Origin: Pseudofrankia saprophytica
Lineage (GTDB): Bacteria > Actinomycetota > Actinomycetes > Frankiales > Frankiaceae
Direction of reading: 5' to 3'
Length of the DNA: 64,000 nucleotides
Assembly: GCF_000235425.2 (NCBI RefSeq)
Contig: NZ_KI912266.1
Location: 2,362,142-2,426,141 of the forward strand
The position numbers and the translations under genes are program-made. Numbering within the stretch: the stretch's first letter is position 1; each line of letters opens with the position of its first letter. The notes under the pieces are model-generated. The model was not told where the DNA came from. It saw nothing but the letters and a program-made list of their open reading frames with translations, and made no database searches. Below are positions 18,490-27,510 of this stretch, piece by piece.

Positions 18490-19349
18490 CGGCGCGAGCC
18501 CGGCAGGCGCAGCTCGGACAGCAGCGCGTGGAGGTCGTCGGCGACGGAGCGCAGCACGGGCACCCTGGTCAGCGCGATCGACCGGGCGATCAACGGCGCG
18601 ATCGCGTCCACCAGCCGGCGGGTGCGAACCTGGCCGGGCGAGGTGTCGTAGACCCAGAACAGGGTGATGCCGAGGTAGGCGAGCCAGAGCAGCTCCGGCA
18701 GGTCCGGCGCCAATGGGCCGCCCGGCGCCTTGGACCGCGCGGCGCCGGGACGATCGGCGGGGCCTTCGAGCACGTCCCGGAACAGCCCGATCGCGGCGTC
18801 CCTGGCCGCCGTCGACTCCTGGCTGAACGGGCTGGCCGCCGCGCCTGGCGGGATGGCCACCTTGATGAACGAGCCGGCGAAGGAGTGGTACCGCGTCATC
18901 TCGTCGATCCCCGCGTGGATCACGCGGCGCAGCCGGTCCGCGAGGTCCGGCGACCGCAACGCCTCGGCCGCTCGCCGCCGGTGCCCCGCCTGGATGGCGT
19001 CATAGAACTCCTGGACCAGGTGTTCCTTCGAGCCGAAGTAGTAATAGGCGTTGCCCAGCGAGACGCCGGCCGACTGGGCGATCCCGCGCATCGTGGTCCG
19101 CTCGTAGCCCTGGCCTCGGAAGGAGGCCAGGGCCGTTTCGAGGATCAACGCGCGGGTCGCGGCGCCCCTGCCGGGGGGTTGCGCCCGCCCCGCGTCCCCC
19201 CCGGCCCCCCCGCCCCTCGTGTCCTCGGCGCGCTCGCCGTCATGGTGGTCGCCGTCACTGTGGTCGCCGTCGTTCTGATCATGAAGCTTCGCGCTGTCGT
19301 CGCCAGCCACCGGACGCCTTCCGTGGGGGTCTGCGGAACCCGTCGGCAT
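18486..19349 (-). CDS. TetR family transcriptional regulator
   Basis: A 287-residue repressor-type protein. The TetR helix-turn-helix spans about residues 65-110: RALILETALASFRGQGYERT, then MRGIAQSAGVSLGNAYYYFGSKEHL. The ligand-binding C-terminal domain follows. An unusual 60-residue N-terminal extension is rich in Asp, His and Gly (DGDHSDGDHHDGERAED) and is encoded partly by 15-bp DNA repeats; I see no better start after it. It heads the YndJ-DUF1990 operon and is divergent from the sulfatase gene. The palindrome at 19367-19380 lies in the shared promoter and is the probable operator, so it likely represses both sides. Confidence 0.92.
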   Translation of the reverse strand: MPTGSADPHGRRPVAGDDSAKLHDQNDGDHSDGDHHDGERAEDTRGGGAGGDAGRAQPPGRGAATRALILETALASFRGQGYERTTMRGIAQSAGVSLGNAYYYFGSKEHLVQEFYDAIQAGHRRRAAEALRSPDLADRLRRVIHAGIDEMTRYHSFAGSFIKVAIPPGAAASPFSQESTAARDAAIGLFRDVLEGPADRPGAARSKAPGGPLAPDLPELLWLAYLGITLFWVYDTSPGQVRTRRLVDAIAPLIARSIALTRVPVLRSVADDLHALLSELRLPGSRR

Positions 19350-19366
19350 CGACGTTAGCCAGGAAC

Positions 19367-19380
19367 TTGAACGTGTTCAA
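19367..19380. promoter_or_regulatory. probable TetR operator
   Basis: TTGAACGTGTTCAA, a 14-bp inverted repeat with perfect 6-bp arms (TTGAAC/GTTCAA) and a 2-bp centre, sits 18 bp upstream of the tetR start and 83 bp upstream of the sulfatase start. Size, symmetry and position are typical of TetR-family operators. Confidence 0.75.
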
Positions 19381-19462
19381 CTCGCGCGCTGGGTGGTGCG
19401 TTGGTAGGAGGTTGGCTGCCGTCAGATTGATCCGGTCGGTCACAGCATGGAGGCTGACAGAC

Positions 19463-21712
19463 ATGCCGCCCTCGTCCCGGCCGCCGGCAGGCGCGCCGAA
19501 CGTCGTCGTGATCCTTCTCGACGACCTCGGTTTCGCCCAGTTCGGCGCCTACGGCTCCGACATCGCCACACCGGCCGTGGACAGGCTCGCTGCGGCTGGG
19601 TTGCGCTACAACCGCTTCCATGTGACCGCGCTGTGCTCGCCCACCCGCGCCGCGCTGCTGACCGGCCGCAACCACCACGCGGTCGGCATGGGATTCCTCG
19701 CCGACCTGCCGACGACCGACCCCGGCTACACCGCCCGCATCCCCCGCTCGGCCGCGACCCTGCCGCGCCTGCTGCGCGACGCCGGCTACAACACGATGGC
19801 GGTCGGCAAGTGGCACCTCGTCCCGTCCGGGGAGCGCAGCTCGGCCGGCCCGTTCGACCGGTGGCCGCTGGGCCTCGGATTCGAGCGCTACTACGGCTTC
19901 CTGCGCGGCGACGCCAACCACTGGGCGCCAGAGCTGGTCCGCGACAACTCCTACGTCGAGCCGCCCGCCGGCCCGCGCGACGGCTACCACCTGACCGAGG
20001 ACCTCGCCGACCAGGCGGTCCGGATGGTGGTGAACCAGCAGGAGTCGGCGCCGGGCAAGCCGTTCTTCCTCTACTTCGCCACCGGCGCGATGCATGCGCC
20101 GCACCACGTCGAGCGGTCCTGGGCTGACGCCTACGCCGGCCGTTTCGACCTCGGCTGGGACCGCTGGCGCGAGGAGGTCTTCGCCCGCCAGCTCTCCTCC
20201 GGGGTCGTTCCGGCGGGCACGACGCTCACCGAGCGGCCGTCCTGGGTTCCCGGCTGGGCGGACCTGAGCGCAGACCAGCGCCGGGTCTTCGCCCGCATGC
20301 ACGAGGTGTACGCCGGGTTCCTCTCGCACACCGACGCGCAGATCGGGAAGGTCGTCGAAGCGCTCGAACGGCTCGGCGTGCTCGACAACACGCTGCTGTT
20401 CGTGATGTCCGACAACGGCGCGAGCGCCGAGGGCGGCGTGAGCGGCACGTCCAACGAGCACACCTTCACCCACCGGGTCGTCGACGACCTCACCGACAAC
20501 CTCGCCCGGCTGGACGACTGGGGCGGCCGGCGCGGCTACCCGCACTACGCCTGGGGCTGGGCCTGGGCCGGCAACACGCCGTTCCGGCTGTGGAAGCGCT
20601 ACACCTGGCTCGGTGGCACCCGGGTGCCGATGATCGTGCACTGGCCGGCCGGCATCGACGCCGGTGCCGTCCAGGCGGCGAGCGGCGTGCGCGGCCAGGT
20701 CGGCCACGCGATCGACGTCCTGCCGACGGTTCTCGACGCCTGCGGGATCGAGCTGCCCGATTCGGTCGACGGTGTGCGCCAGCAGCGGATCGCGGGCGCG
20801 AGCCTCCGGCCGACCTTCACCGACCCGGCGGCGCCGAGCCCGCGCACGACGCAGTACTTCGAGATGCTCGGCTCCCGTTCGATCATCGCCGACGGCTGGA
20901 AGGCGACCACCGACCACGTCTCGGAGGGGGTCATCGACGAGGAACGGCTGATGGAGGGCAGCCGGCACTTCGACGACGACCGCTGGTCCCTGTTCCGGCT
21001 GGCGGACGACTTCTCCGAGGCGCACGACGTAGCCGACGACCATCCCGAGGTGGTGGCGCGGTTGGAGCGGCAGTGGTACGTCGAGGCGGGCGCGAACAAC
21101 GTGCTTCCGCTGTACGACGGCATGCTCAAACGGATCGCTACGCTCCTGCCCCGCGCCTACCCGCCGGCGCAGACCGTGGTGCTTCGACCGGAGGGCGGGC
21201 CGGTCTCGGACGACTCGCTGCCGCTGATGTTCGGCGGCGCCCGGATCATCGCCGACGTCGAGGTCCCGGACCCGGCGGAACGAGCCGCCGGGGTGCTGTT
21301 CGCCCTCGGCGACTGGACCGGTGGGTTCGCCGCCTACGTCGTGGACGGGACGCTGCGCGTCGCGGCGGCCATTCCCGGCGCGGACCTCGAGGTGGTGGCC
21401 GGCCGGCCGCTGCCCACCGGCCGGCACTGGGCCGGGCTGGTGCTGCGGCCCGAGCCGGCGGGCGGCCTGCACGTCGACGCCGTCGTCGACGGTGAGGCGG
21501 TCGGGACCATCCACGTCGACCACACGCTGCCGTTCGTCTGGCAGCACGGCGGCACGTCGATCACGCTCGGCGCCGATCGCGGCCTGCCGGTCAGCGAGGG
21601 CTACGACCCGCCGTTCCCGTGGACCGGCACGCTGCACCAGGTGCGGATCGACGCCGGCTCGCAGCTGCCGCCCGAGCGCGACTTCCTCCGGATGGCACTC
21701 CAGGTCGAGTGA
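19463..21712 (+). CDS. type I arylsulfatase-family sulfatase with C-terminal jelly-roll-like domain
   Basis: About 749 residues. Hydrolyses sulfate esters; the natural substrate cannot be told from sequence. The N-terminal metal site is NVVVILLDDLGFAQFGAYG, and the catalytic signature is CSPTR in ALCSPTRAALLTGRNHH, whose Cys is converted to formylglycine by a separate maturase. Further family parts are MAVGKWHL and FVMSDNGASAEG. After the sulfatase fold, roughly residues 560-749 look like a beta-sandwich (LamG-like) with GGARIIADVEVPDPAE. No signal peptide is evident, so a cytoplasmic enzyme is possible. ATG 19463 has GGAGG 9 nt upstream. The divergent TetR regulator probably controls it. Confidence 0.93.
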   Translation: MPPSSRPPAGAPNVVVILLDDLGFAQFGAYGSDIATPAVDRLAAAGLRYNRFHVTALCSPTRAALLTGRNHHAVGMGFLADLPTTDPGYTARIPRSAATLPRLLRDAGYNTMAVGKWHLVPSGERSSAGPFDRWPLGLGFERYYGFLRGDANHWAPELVRDNSYVEPPAGPRDGYHLTEDLADQAVRMVVNQQESAPGKPFFLYFATGAMHAPHHVERSWADAYAGRFDLGWDRWREEVFARQLSSGVVPAGTTLTERPSWVPGWADLSADQRRVFARMHEVYAGFLSHTDAQIGKVVEALERLGVLDNTLLFVMSDNGASAEGGVSGTSNEHTFTHRVVDDLTDNLARLDDWGGRRGYPHYAWGWAWAGNTPFRLWKRYTWLGGTRVPMIVHWPAGIDAGAVQAASGVRGQVGHAIDVLPTVLDACGIELPDSVDGVRQQRIAGASLRPTFTDPAAPSPRTTQYFEMLGSRSIIADGWKATTDHVSEGVIDEERLMEGSRHFDDDRWSLFRLADDFSEAHDVADDHPEVVARLERQWYVEAGANNVLPLYDGMLKRIATLLPRAYPPAQTVVLRPEGGPVSDDSLPLMFGGARIIADVEVPDPAERAAGVLFALGDWTGGFAAYVVDGTLRVAAAIPGADLEVVAGRPLPTGRHWAGLVLRPEPAGGLHVDAVVDGEAVGTIHVDHTLPFVWQHGGTSITLGADRGLPVSEGYDPPFPWTGTLHQVRIDAGSQLPPERDFLRMALQVE

Positions 21713-21753
21713 GGCACCGGTAAGGCGTGGCCTGCCCGTTGCGAGCGGTGGCC

Positions 21754-21801
21754 GGGACGAAGCGCTGCCAGGACGAGGCGCTGCCGGGACGAAGCGCTAC
21801 A
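21754..21801. repeat. three 16-bp tandem repeats
   Basis: gggacgaagcgctgcc, aggacgaggcgctgcc and gggacgaagcgctaca lie head to tail between the convergent sulfatase and HAD genes; the last copy reaches the HAD stop codon. Confidence 0.85.
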
Positions 21802-22609
21802 CCTGTTCGACGTCCTGCGTCAGGGTGCGGACGTCCTGGCCGACCTGGATGTCGGCGACGCTGCCGACGACGGCGGTCGGGCGGAAGGGGTAGCGCCCGA
21901 TGTCGGCGCGGGCGGTGATGCCGGACAGGACCAGGACGGTGTCCATGCCGGCCTCGAGGCCCGCGATCACGTCGGTGTCCATCCGGTCGCCGATCATGAC
22001 GGTGGTCTCGCTGTGCGCGGAGAGGCGGTTGAGACCGGTGCGCATCATCAGCGGGTTGGGCTTGCCCACGTAGTAGGGCTCGACACCGGACGCCTTGGTG
22101 ATCATCGCCGCGACCGAGCCGGTCGCCGGCAGCAGGCCCTCGGTGGACGGGCCGGTCGGGTCGGGGTTCGTCGCGATGAACCGGGCACCGTCGCGGACCA
22201 GCCGGATCGCCTTGGTGATCGTCTCGAAGCTGTACGTCCGGGTCTCGCCGAGCACGAAGTAGTCGGGCGAGCGGTCGGTGAGGACGTACCCGATCTCGTG
22301 CAGCGCCGTCGTCAGCCCGGCCTCGCCGGCGACGTAGGCGGTCCCGCCGGGGCGCTGGGCGTCGAGGAACCTGGCGGTGGCCAGCGCCGACGTCCAGATC
22401 CGGTCGGCCGGGATGTCGAGGCCCGAGCCACGCAGCCGGGCCTGCAGGTCCCGGGCCGTGAACATCGAGTTGTTGGTCAGGACCAGGTAGCCGAGGCCCG
22501 CGGCCGTGATCGAGGCGAGGAACCGGTCCGCGCCCGGGACGAGTTGCGCCTCGTGCACGAGGACGCCGTCCATGTCGATGAGGTAGTTCTCAATGACCCG
22601 AGTGCCCAC
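21797..22609 (-). CDS. HAD-IIA family (NagD-like) phosphatase
   Basis: A 270-residue HAD hydrolase. Motif I is LIDMDGVL with the nucleophile and acid/base aspartates, motif II is the LTNNS segment, the motif III lysine is in YVGKPNPLMM and motif IV is VMIGDRMDTDVIAG. The capping segment between motifs II and III gives subclass IIA, which contains NagD-type nucleotide phosphatases and glycerol-phosphate phosphatases; substrate not resolved. It is divergent from a class II aldolase gene. Cytoplasmic, normal length. Confidence 0.93.
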   Translation of the reverse strand: MGTRVIENYLIDMDGVLVHEAQLVPGADRFLASITAAGLGYLVLTNNSMFTARDLQARLRGSGLDIPADRIWTSALATARFLDAQRPGGTAYVAGEAGLTTALHEIGYVLTDRSPDYFVLGETRTYSFETITKAIRLVRDGARFIATNPDPTGPSTEGLLPATGSVAAMITKASGVEPYYVGKPNPLMMRTGLNRLSAHSETTVMIGDRMDTDVIAGLEAGMDTVLVLSGITARADIGRYPFRPTAVVGSVADIQVGQDVRTLTQDVEQV

Positions 22610-22729
22610 GACTCGGGGATTCTGCCGTCAGTGACCTGCGGATGCTCGCACCGGGTCGACAGGCACGTCACCAGTGCCTTTGGCCGATCCGGTGTCGGGC
22701 TCATGGAGGCCATGTGGTGCGCTAGTGGC

Positions 22730-23494
22730 ATGGCTGACAACCTGATCTTCCGGCTGCCGCCGACGTTCGAGACCGTCGAGCAGGAGCGCCAGCACCGCAA
22801 GGAGCGGCTCGCCGCCGCCCTGCGGATATTCGGCTGGTTCGGCTTCGAGGAGGGCGTCGCGGGCCACATCTCCGCGCGCGACCCGGAGCTCACCGATCAC
22901 TTCTGGGTCAACCCGTTCGGCGTCTCGTTCTCCCACATCCGGGTGAGCGACCTGATCCTGGTCAACCAGGCCGGTGAGACGATCGAGGGCCGCTACCCGG
23001 TGAACCCGGCCGCGTTCGCGATCCACTCCCAGATCCACCAGGCCCGGCCGGACGTCGTCGCCGCGGCGCACAGCCACTCGCCCCACGGCCGGGCGCTGTC
23101 CACCCTCGGCCAGCTGCTCGAGCCCATCACGCAGGACGCGTGCGCGTTCTACGAGGACCACGGCCTGTTCGAGGAGTTCGGCGGCGTCGTGCTCGACCTC
23201 GACGAGGGCAAGCGGATCGCGGCGGCGCTTGGTGGGCACAAGGCCGTCATCCTCGCCAACCACGGCTTGCTGACCGTGGGCGACTCGGTCGACACGGCCG
23301 CCTGGTGGTTCATCACGATGGAGCGTTCGGCGCAGGTGCAACTGCTGGCGAAGGCCGCGGGCACGGTGAAGCACATCGCCCACGACAACGCCCGGCTCAC
23401 CCACGACCTCAACGGGAACCCGCTCACCGGCTGGCTGAACTTCCAGCCCCTGTGGGACCAGATCACCCGGCGCGAGCCCGACCTCCTCGACTAG
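22730..23494 (+). CDS. class II aldolase/adducin family protein
   Basis: About 254 residues of the class II aldolase/adducin fold, zinc enzymes that cleave or epimerise sugar phosphates. Metal-binding histidines are visible in AAAHSHSPHG (about residue 105) and ILANHGLLTVG (about residue 175), and EEGVAGHISARDP near the N-terminus matches the substrate-binding region. The start is uncertain: ATG 22730 begins MADNLIFRLP, while ATGs at 22703 and 22712 in frame would add 9 or 6 residues; none has a well-spaced ribosome binding site. Substrate not predictable; adjacency to a HAD phosphatase could mean a shared sugar-phosphate pathway. Confidence 0.9.
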   Translation: MADNLIFRLPPTFETVEQERQHRKERLAAALRIFGWFGFEEGVAGHISARDPELTDHFWVNPFGVSFSHIRVSDLILVNQAGETIEGRYPVNPAAFAIHSQIHQARPDVVAAAHSHSPHGRALSTLGQLLEPITQDACAFYEDHGLFEEFGGVVLDLDEGKRIAAALGGHKAVILANHGLLTVGDSVDTAAWWFITMERSAQVQLLAKAAGTVKHIAHDNARLTHDLNGNPLTGWLNFQPLWDQITRREPDLLD

Positions 23495-23788
23495 CTCGGC
23501 CAACCACCGCCCACCGCCCCGGGCGGCTCATATCCACTCCGAACCAGGTGGTCCAACGGGATGTTCGTCCCACTGGAGTGCCACTTAACCCATGGTTCCT
23601 GGAACGTCGGCAAAACGCCCAGCGTGGGACGAGACGGCGCCTCGCGTGGCGGGACAACGTAGACCCGAGGCCGCGCGTCTGTCCTGAGGGTGGCCGACTC
23701 CTGGGCCCGCGCTGGCGCGGTCGAGGCATGGTCGCGACCCTCGGTGACGCCGGGGGGCACGGGGTGGGTCTGATCGCAAGGAGCCGGG

Positions 23789-24421
23789 GTGGCGGGGCGG
23801 CGCAAGGAGTACCGGACCTGGGACGAGCTCAGCGTCTCGGAACGGCGCCGGGGACTGACGATCCTGGCCGGGGCCGGAGTCGTGGCGGTGGGGGCCGTGG
23901 TCCTGGTCTACGGCGGTACCGGCGGCGGCGGTACGCCCGTCGGCGCCCCGCCCCCGGCGACGGTCGCCGCAGCGGCTGTCGAGTCCCCGGCCGACACCGG
24001 TCCCGACCTCGACGAGTGGTACGCCGCGATCGACGGCTACCGCAAGGACATCGGCCAGGCCGAGGCGGACGTCCGCACGGCGATCGCCCAGGCCAACGGG
24101 ATGGCGCTCCAACCCGCGTGCGCCCTGCTGGAGACGCACGCGACCGCCGCCGACGGCGCCGGCGTCGCGGCGCCGGCCGGCGACGCGGGCCAGGCATGGA
24201 CGGACGGCCTGCGCGCGTTCACGCGGGCCACACGATCCTGCGCGCAGCTCTTCGACGGCACCCAGGTACCCCCGTCCACCCTGCTGACCGAGACCAGCAC
24301 CTCGCTGGACGCCGCCGACACGGCCTGGGCGCGGCTGTCATCGCCCGGCACCCGCGTCGCGGATGCCGCCGCCGGGTCGGGAGGCTCGCCCGCGCCGACC
24401 GCGTCCGCGGTCGCGGGCTGA
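23789..24421 (+). CDS. hypothetical membrane-anchored protein
   Basis: About 210 residues, not recognised. A charged cytoplasmic N-terminus (REYRTW-like segment with ELSVSERRRG) is followed by one hydrophobic helix (ILAGAGVVAVGAVVLVYGG) and an external part that starts Gly/Pro/Ala-rich and continues with a helical region containing two cysteines (QPACALLE and RSCAQLF) that could form a disulfide. The GTG at 23789 has AAGGAG about 7 nt upstream. The C-terminus ends Ala/Ser/Gly-rich. Single gene, convergent with the exported protein gene that follows, separated by a strong terminator. The upstream gap 23495-23788 shows no gene. Confidence 0.75.
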   Translation: MAGRRKEYRTWDELSVSERRRGLTILAGAGVVAVGAVVLVYGGTGGGGTPVGAPPPATVAAAAVESPADTGPDLDEWYAAIDGYRKDIGQAEADVRTAIAQANGMALQPACALLETHATAADGAGVAAPAGDAGQAWTDGLRAFTRATRSCAQLFDGTQVPPSTLLTETSTSLDAADTAWARLSSPGTRVADAAAGSGGSPAPTASAVAG

Positions 24422-24453
24422 GACCCGGCTCAGGGTCAGGACCAGGCCCAGGG

Positions 24454-24496
24454 CGCGCCCGCGGGCCAGCCCCGCTGGGGCCGGCCCGCGGGCGCG
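24454..24496. terminator. bidirectional terminator
   Basis: Perfect 14-bp arms cgcgcccgcgggcc (24454-24467) and ggcccgcgggcgcg (24483-24496), loop 15 nt, between two convergent genes. Confidence 0.85.
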
Positions 24497-24509
24497 GACG
24501 AACGGAACG

Positions 24510-26312
24510 TCAGGGCGTTGTCGTCGGCGTCGGCGCTGCCGCTCGCGTCGCGTCGGTGGACCTCGGGGCGGACGGCTGGGTGGCGGTCGCCGACGGCGAC
24601 TTCCCGGGCAGGTTCAACGGCATGCTCGGGGCGATCGTGACACCGGGCAGCAGCCCGGTGTCGGTCGCCGACGGCGTCGCGTTCGGGTCGGCGGACCCCG
24701 TCGGGGACGCGCTGGTCCGGATGATCGGTCCGTTCGCGCGGTCGAGCAGGGTCACGGCCGGGCTTGCCGACGTGAGCGTGGCCTTTACCGGCGCGAACAG
24801 GAATGACTCCTGCGGCTTGTAGTCGGCGTCCAGGAAGAACGCCCGCTCGATCGACTCGACCTGGACCGTCGCCCTGCTGTCCCGACCGGTGCCGACGACC
24901 CGGATCGCGCGAATCTGCTCGATGTCCTCGGCCACAGATCCCGGCGGCAGCTCGATCGCGGTCGCGGCCGGCTCGTCGCGCCGAAGCGACCACTTCGCCA
25001 CCCCGAGGTCCGACCGGTAGATCGTCGGGTTGCCGGCCAGCTTGACGCCGACCGAAACCCCTACCCAGGCCGCGTCGGTGTTGGGTGTGCCCTGGGTGGA
25101 CTTGCGCAGCACCAGGTAGAGGTAGGACCGCGGGTCACCGGCCGACTCGGTCGGGCTCGCGGACGGGTCGTCGATCGGGTCCTCGGCGGTCTTGCCCTCG
25201 CGGACGAGTTCCTGCGACATCATCCAGTAGGTCCACGGATTGCGGTCCATGATCCCTTCGGGCGCCTCGCTGCGCGGGTCGAGGCTGTCGAGCGCGGACA
25301 GCGAGAAGCGCATCTGCCCGTCCGTCTTCCCGCACACGTTGTTGGCGAGCCCGCAGATCTGGATGACGGGGTGCGCGCCCTCGTAGCCGCCGGTGAACGG
25401 GACGGTGGAGCCGTCCTGGCCCTGGACGGCGGCGCTTCCGGGGACGGCCTGGCCGGCGGCGTTGACCTCCACCTGGTAGACCCAGGCGATGTCGGTGCTG
25501 CGCCCCCACTGGGCGAGCGTCTCCGGGACGGAGGCGGCGCCGTCCTCGTTCGAGTAGATGACCGAGTAGCGGTAGATCTTGTTGCCGGTGCTCGGCGAGG
25601 TGGCCTCGGTGTGGAACGCGACCATCGGCGTGTCGGTCACCGCGCTCTGGAACGGCCCGTTGACGTCCGGCGTCACTCCCTGGCCGCTGCGCCCGTAGAT
25701 GATGGGGGCGTACTGGGTGGCGGCGAAACCGGCGTCGGCGGCGGTGACGGTGCGGAACTTCAGGCCGGTGAGGTTGGCCGTGTGCGTGGCGGCCGGGGAA
25801 CGGTCATCGGCGAACCTCACCTTCAGCGTGTGGCTGCCGGCTGGCACGTTGCCCAGGTCGAGGCTGCGGGGGATCGGGAACGACGCCGGGATGACGACGT
25901 CCGTCGTGTAGGTGTCGTCGACGTAGAGCGAGATGACCGCGGACTCGCCGCCGTTCGTCCCCCAGGATGCCTCCGGCGACGCCGTGCCCAGGTCGAGGAT
26001 GACCTCGCCACCCGTCGAGGTGAACGGCGTCGACACCTCCTGGCCACGGGTAACGGTGAGGTTGAGCGGCCCCGTCGGCTTGTCCTTGCCCCCACCGCAG
26101 GCGACCGCGGTGGTCGCCAGCACCGCCGCCGCGACGCCGGCACCCAGCAGCCGCAGCGTGGCCCGGCCGCGGGCCGCGGGCCGGCCGGGACCCGTCTCGG
26201 TGGTCGCCGTCGCCTCCGGGGTCCCGGTCTGATCGCCGACGCCGATCAGGGAGGTGTGCGCTGTCCCGGTCACTGGCCTCGCCTCCGCCTCCGTGCTATT
26301 GCCGTCCTTCAT
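24510..26312 (-). CDS. hypothetical exported protein, possible lipoprotein
   Basis: About 600 residues with no family I recognise. An N-terminal cytoplasmic stretch of some 50 residues precedes a hydrophobic segment (LLGAGVAAAVLATTAVAC) ending in Cys-Gly-Gly-Gly, which resembles a lipobox although the leader is long. The exported part has beta-rich sequence (VILDLGTASPEASWG, HTLKVRFADDRSP), a two-cysteine stretch (VIQICGLANNVCG) and a Ser/Thr/Pro-rich C-terminus. ATG 26312 has AGGA 9 nt upstream; an ATG at 26366 would add 18 residues. Probably surface-attached. No neighbour in the same direction, so no operon context. Confidence 0.72.
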   Translation of the reverse strand: MKDGNSTEAEARPVTGTAHTSLIGVGDQTGTPEATATTETGPGRPAARGRATLRLLGAGVAAAVLATTAVACGGGKDKPTGPLNLTVTRGQEVSTPFTSTGGEVILDLGTASPEASWGTNGGESAVISLYVDDTYTTDVVIPASFPIPRSLDLGNVPAGSHTLKVRFADDRSPAATHTANLTGLKFRTVTAADAGFAATQYAPIIYGRSGQGVTPDVNGPFQSAVTDTPMVAFHTEATSPSTGNKIYRYSVIYSNEDGAASVPETLAQWGRSTDIAWVYQVEVNAAGQAVPGSAAVQGQDGSTVPFTGGYEGAHPVIQICGLANNVCGKTDGQMRFSLSALDSLDPRSEAPEGIMDRNPWTYWMMSQELVREGKTAEDPIDDPSASPTESAGDPRSYLYLVLRKSTQGTPNTDAAWVGVSVGVKLAGNPTIYRSDLGVAKWSLRRDEPAATAIELPPGSVAEDIEQIRAIRVVGTGRDSRATVQVESIERAFFLDADYKPQESFLFAPVKATLTSASPAVTLLDRANGPIIRTSASPTGSADPNATPSATDTGLLPGVTIAPSMPLNLPGKSPSATATQPSAPRSTDATRAAAPTPTTTP

Positions 26313-26566
26313 CCTGGACTGTCCTGGTGTGGCGGGTTCAGGCGGCTCCCGCAGGTCTGACCTCATTGGTCGCGAACGTCGCCGGGGACACGTCTTTGGG
26401 GGTGGCCCGCCGCAGTGGGCGAACGTCGGAGTGACTTTCCGTGTTTGATCCGGTACTCAAAGGCTTGTTCGTCGGCGTCGCCGGATCGCCGATCGGCTCC
26501 GGCGTCCGGGTGCTACGAAGGTCGGGGTGCCGGGAGTCGGGGTGCCCGGGAGAGGGAGGGACGGGC

Positions 26567-27424
26567 GTGCGCGAGGATCGCGGTGCGGACAGCGCCAGTG
26601 CGGACAGGGCCAGTGCGGACAAGGCCGAGGCGGAACGGCCGGCCCGGTTGTCGAAGTCGGCCGCGGACTCCGAGCTGGAGCGGCTACAGGTCGAACTGGT
26701 TCGTATGCAGGAGTGGATCGTTCATTCCGGCATGCGTGTCGTCGTGGTCATGGAAGGCCGTGACACGGCCGGCAAGGGCGGCACGATCAAGCGCATCACC
26801 GAGCGGCTCAACCCGCGGCACTACCGGGTCGTCGCCCTGACGACCCCGACCGAACAAGAACGCACGCAGTGGTACTTCCAGCGGTATGTCGCGCATCTCC
26901 CGCCGGCCGGCGAGATCGTGTTCTTCGACCGAAGCTGGTACAACCGCGCCGGGGTAGAGCGCGTGATGGGCTTCTGTACCGACGCCGAGTACGACGAGTT
27001 CATGCGCACCTGCCCGCAGCTCGAACGGGCACTGACCCGCTCGGGGATCATCCTGCTGAAGTACTGGCTGTCGGTCAGCGACGAGGAGCAGGAACGCCGC
27101 TTCCACGCCAGGATGAAGGACCCGGGAAAGCGCTGGAAGCTGTCGGAGATGGACCTGCAGGCCCGGGCGCACTGGGTGGACTACGCCGAGGCGAAGGACG
27201 AGATGTTCGCCTATACCGACATCCGCGAGGCGCCGTGGTTCGTCGTCGACGCGGACGACAAGCGCTCCGCCCGGCTGAACCTCATCGCGCACCTGCTGTC
27301 CCAGGTTCCCTACCAGGAGGTCCCGCACCCGAAGGTCGCGCTGCCGCCGCGCCAGCAGCGCGCCTACAAGCGCCCGCCGATCGACAGCCAGACCTGGGTG
27401 CCACGCCGCTACGCGGTCGACTGA
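26567..27424 (+). CDS. ppk2: polyphosphate kinase 2
   Basis: About 285 residues of the PPK2 family, which transfers phosphate from inorganic polyphosphate to nucleotides. The Walker A region is VVVMEGRDTAGKGGTIKRI, and the Walker B/lid parts are EIVFFDRSWYNRAGVERVMG and GIILLKYWLSVSDEEQ. The GTG at 26567 has GAGGGAGGG just upstream; an in-frame ATG at 26441 would add 42 residues of poor quality. The extreme N-terminus carries an Ala-Asp-Ser pentapeptide repeat encoded by 15-bp DNA repeats. The next gene, 86 bp on, is an adenylate kinase, so the two probably manage ADP/ATP interconversion together. PPK2 class (ADP, AMP or GDP preference) is not resolved. Confidence 0.95.
   Translation: MREDRGADSASADRASADKAEAERPARLSKSAADSELERLQVELVRMQEWIVHSGMRVVVVMEGRDTAGKGGTIKRITERLNPRHYRVVALTTPTEQERTQWYFQRYVAHLPPAGEIVFFDRSWYNRAGVERVMGFCTDAEYDEFMRTCPQLERALTRSGIILLKYWLSVSDEEQERRFHARMKDPGKRWKLSEMDLQARAHWVDYAEAKDEMFAYTDIREAPWFVVDADDKRSARLNLIAHLLSQVPYQEVPHPKVALPPRQQRAYKRPPIDSQTWVPRRYAVD
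26583..26627. repeat. 15-bp tandem repeat inside ppk2
   Basis: Three near-identical 15-bp units starting gtgcggacag encode a repeated Ser-Ala-Asp-Xaa-Ala pattern in the disordered N-terminus of PPK2. Confidence 0.85.
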
Positions 27425-27510
27425 CCGGGAGACCGGGCACCACGTCCATCGACCGGCGGCACCGGGGACAGCACCGGCCGGGACGGCGCCAGGCCAGGGA
27501 GGTGGCACGC

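Noticed and set aside
19355-21637. 760-codon minus-strand open frame opposite the sulfatase gene
   Set aside because: Shadow of high third-position GC; the plus-strand sulfatase has all catalytic motifs, this frame has none.
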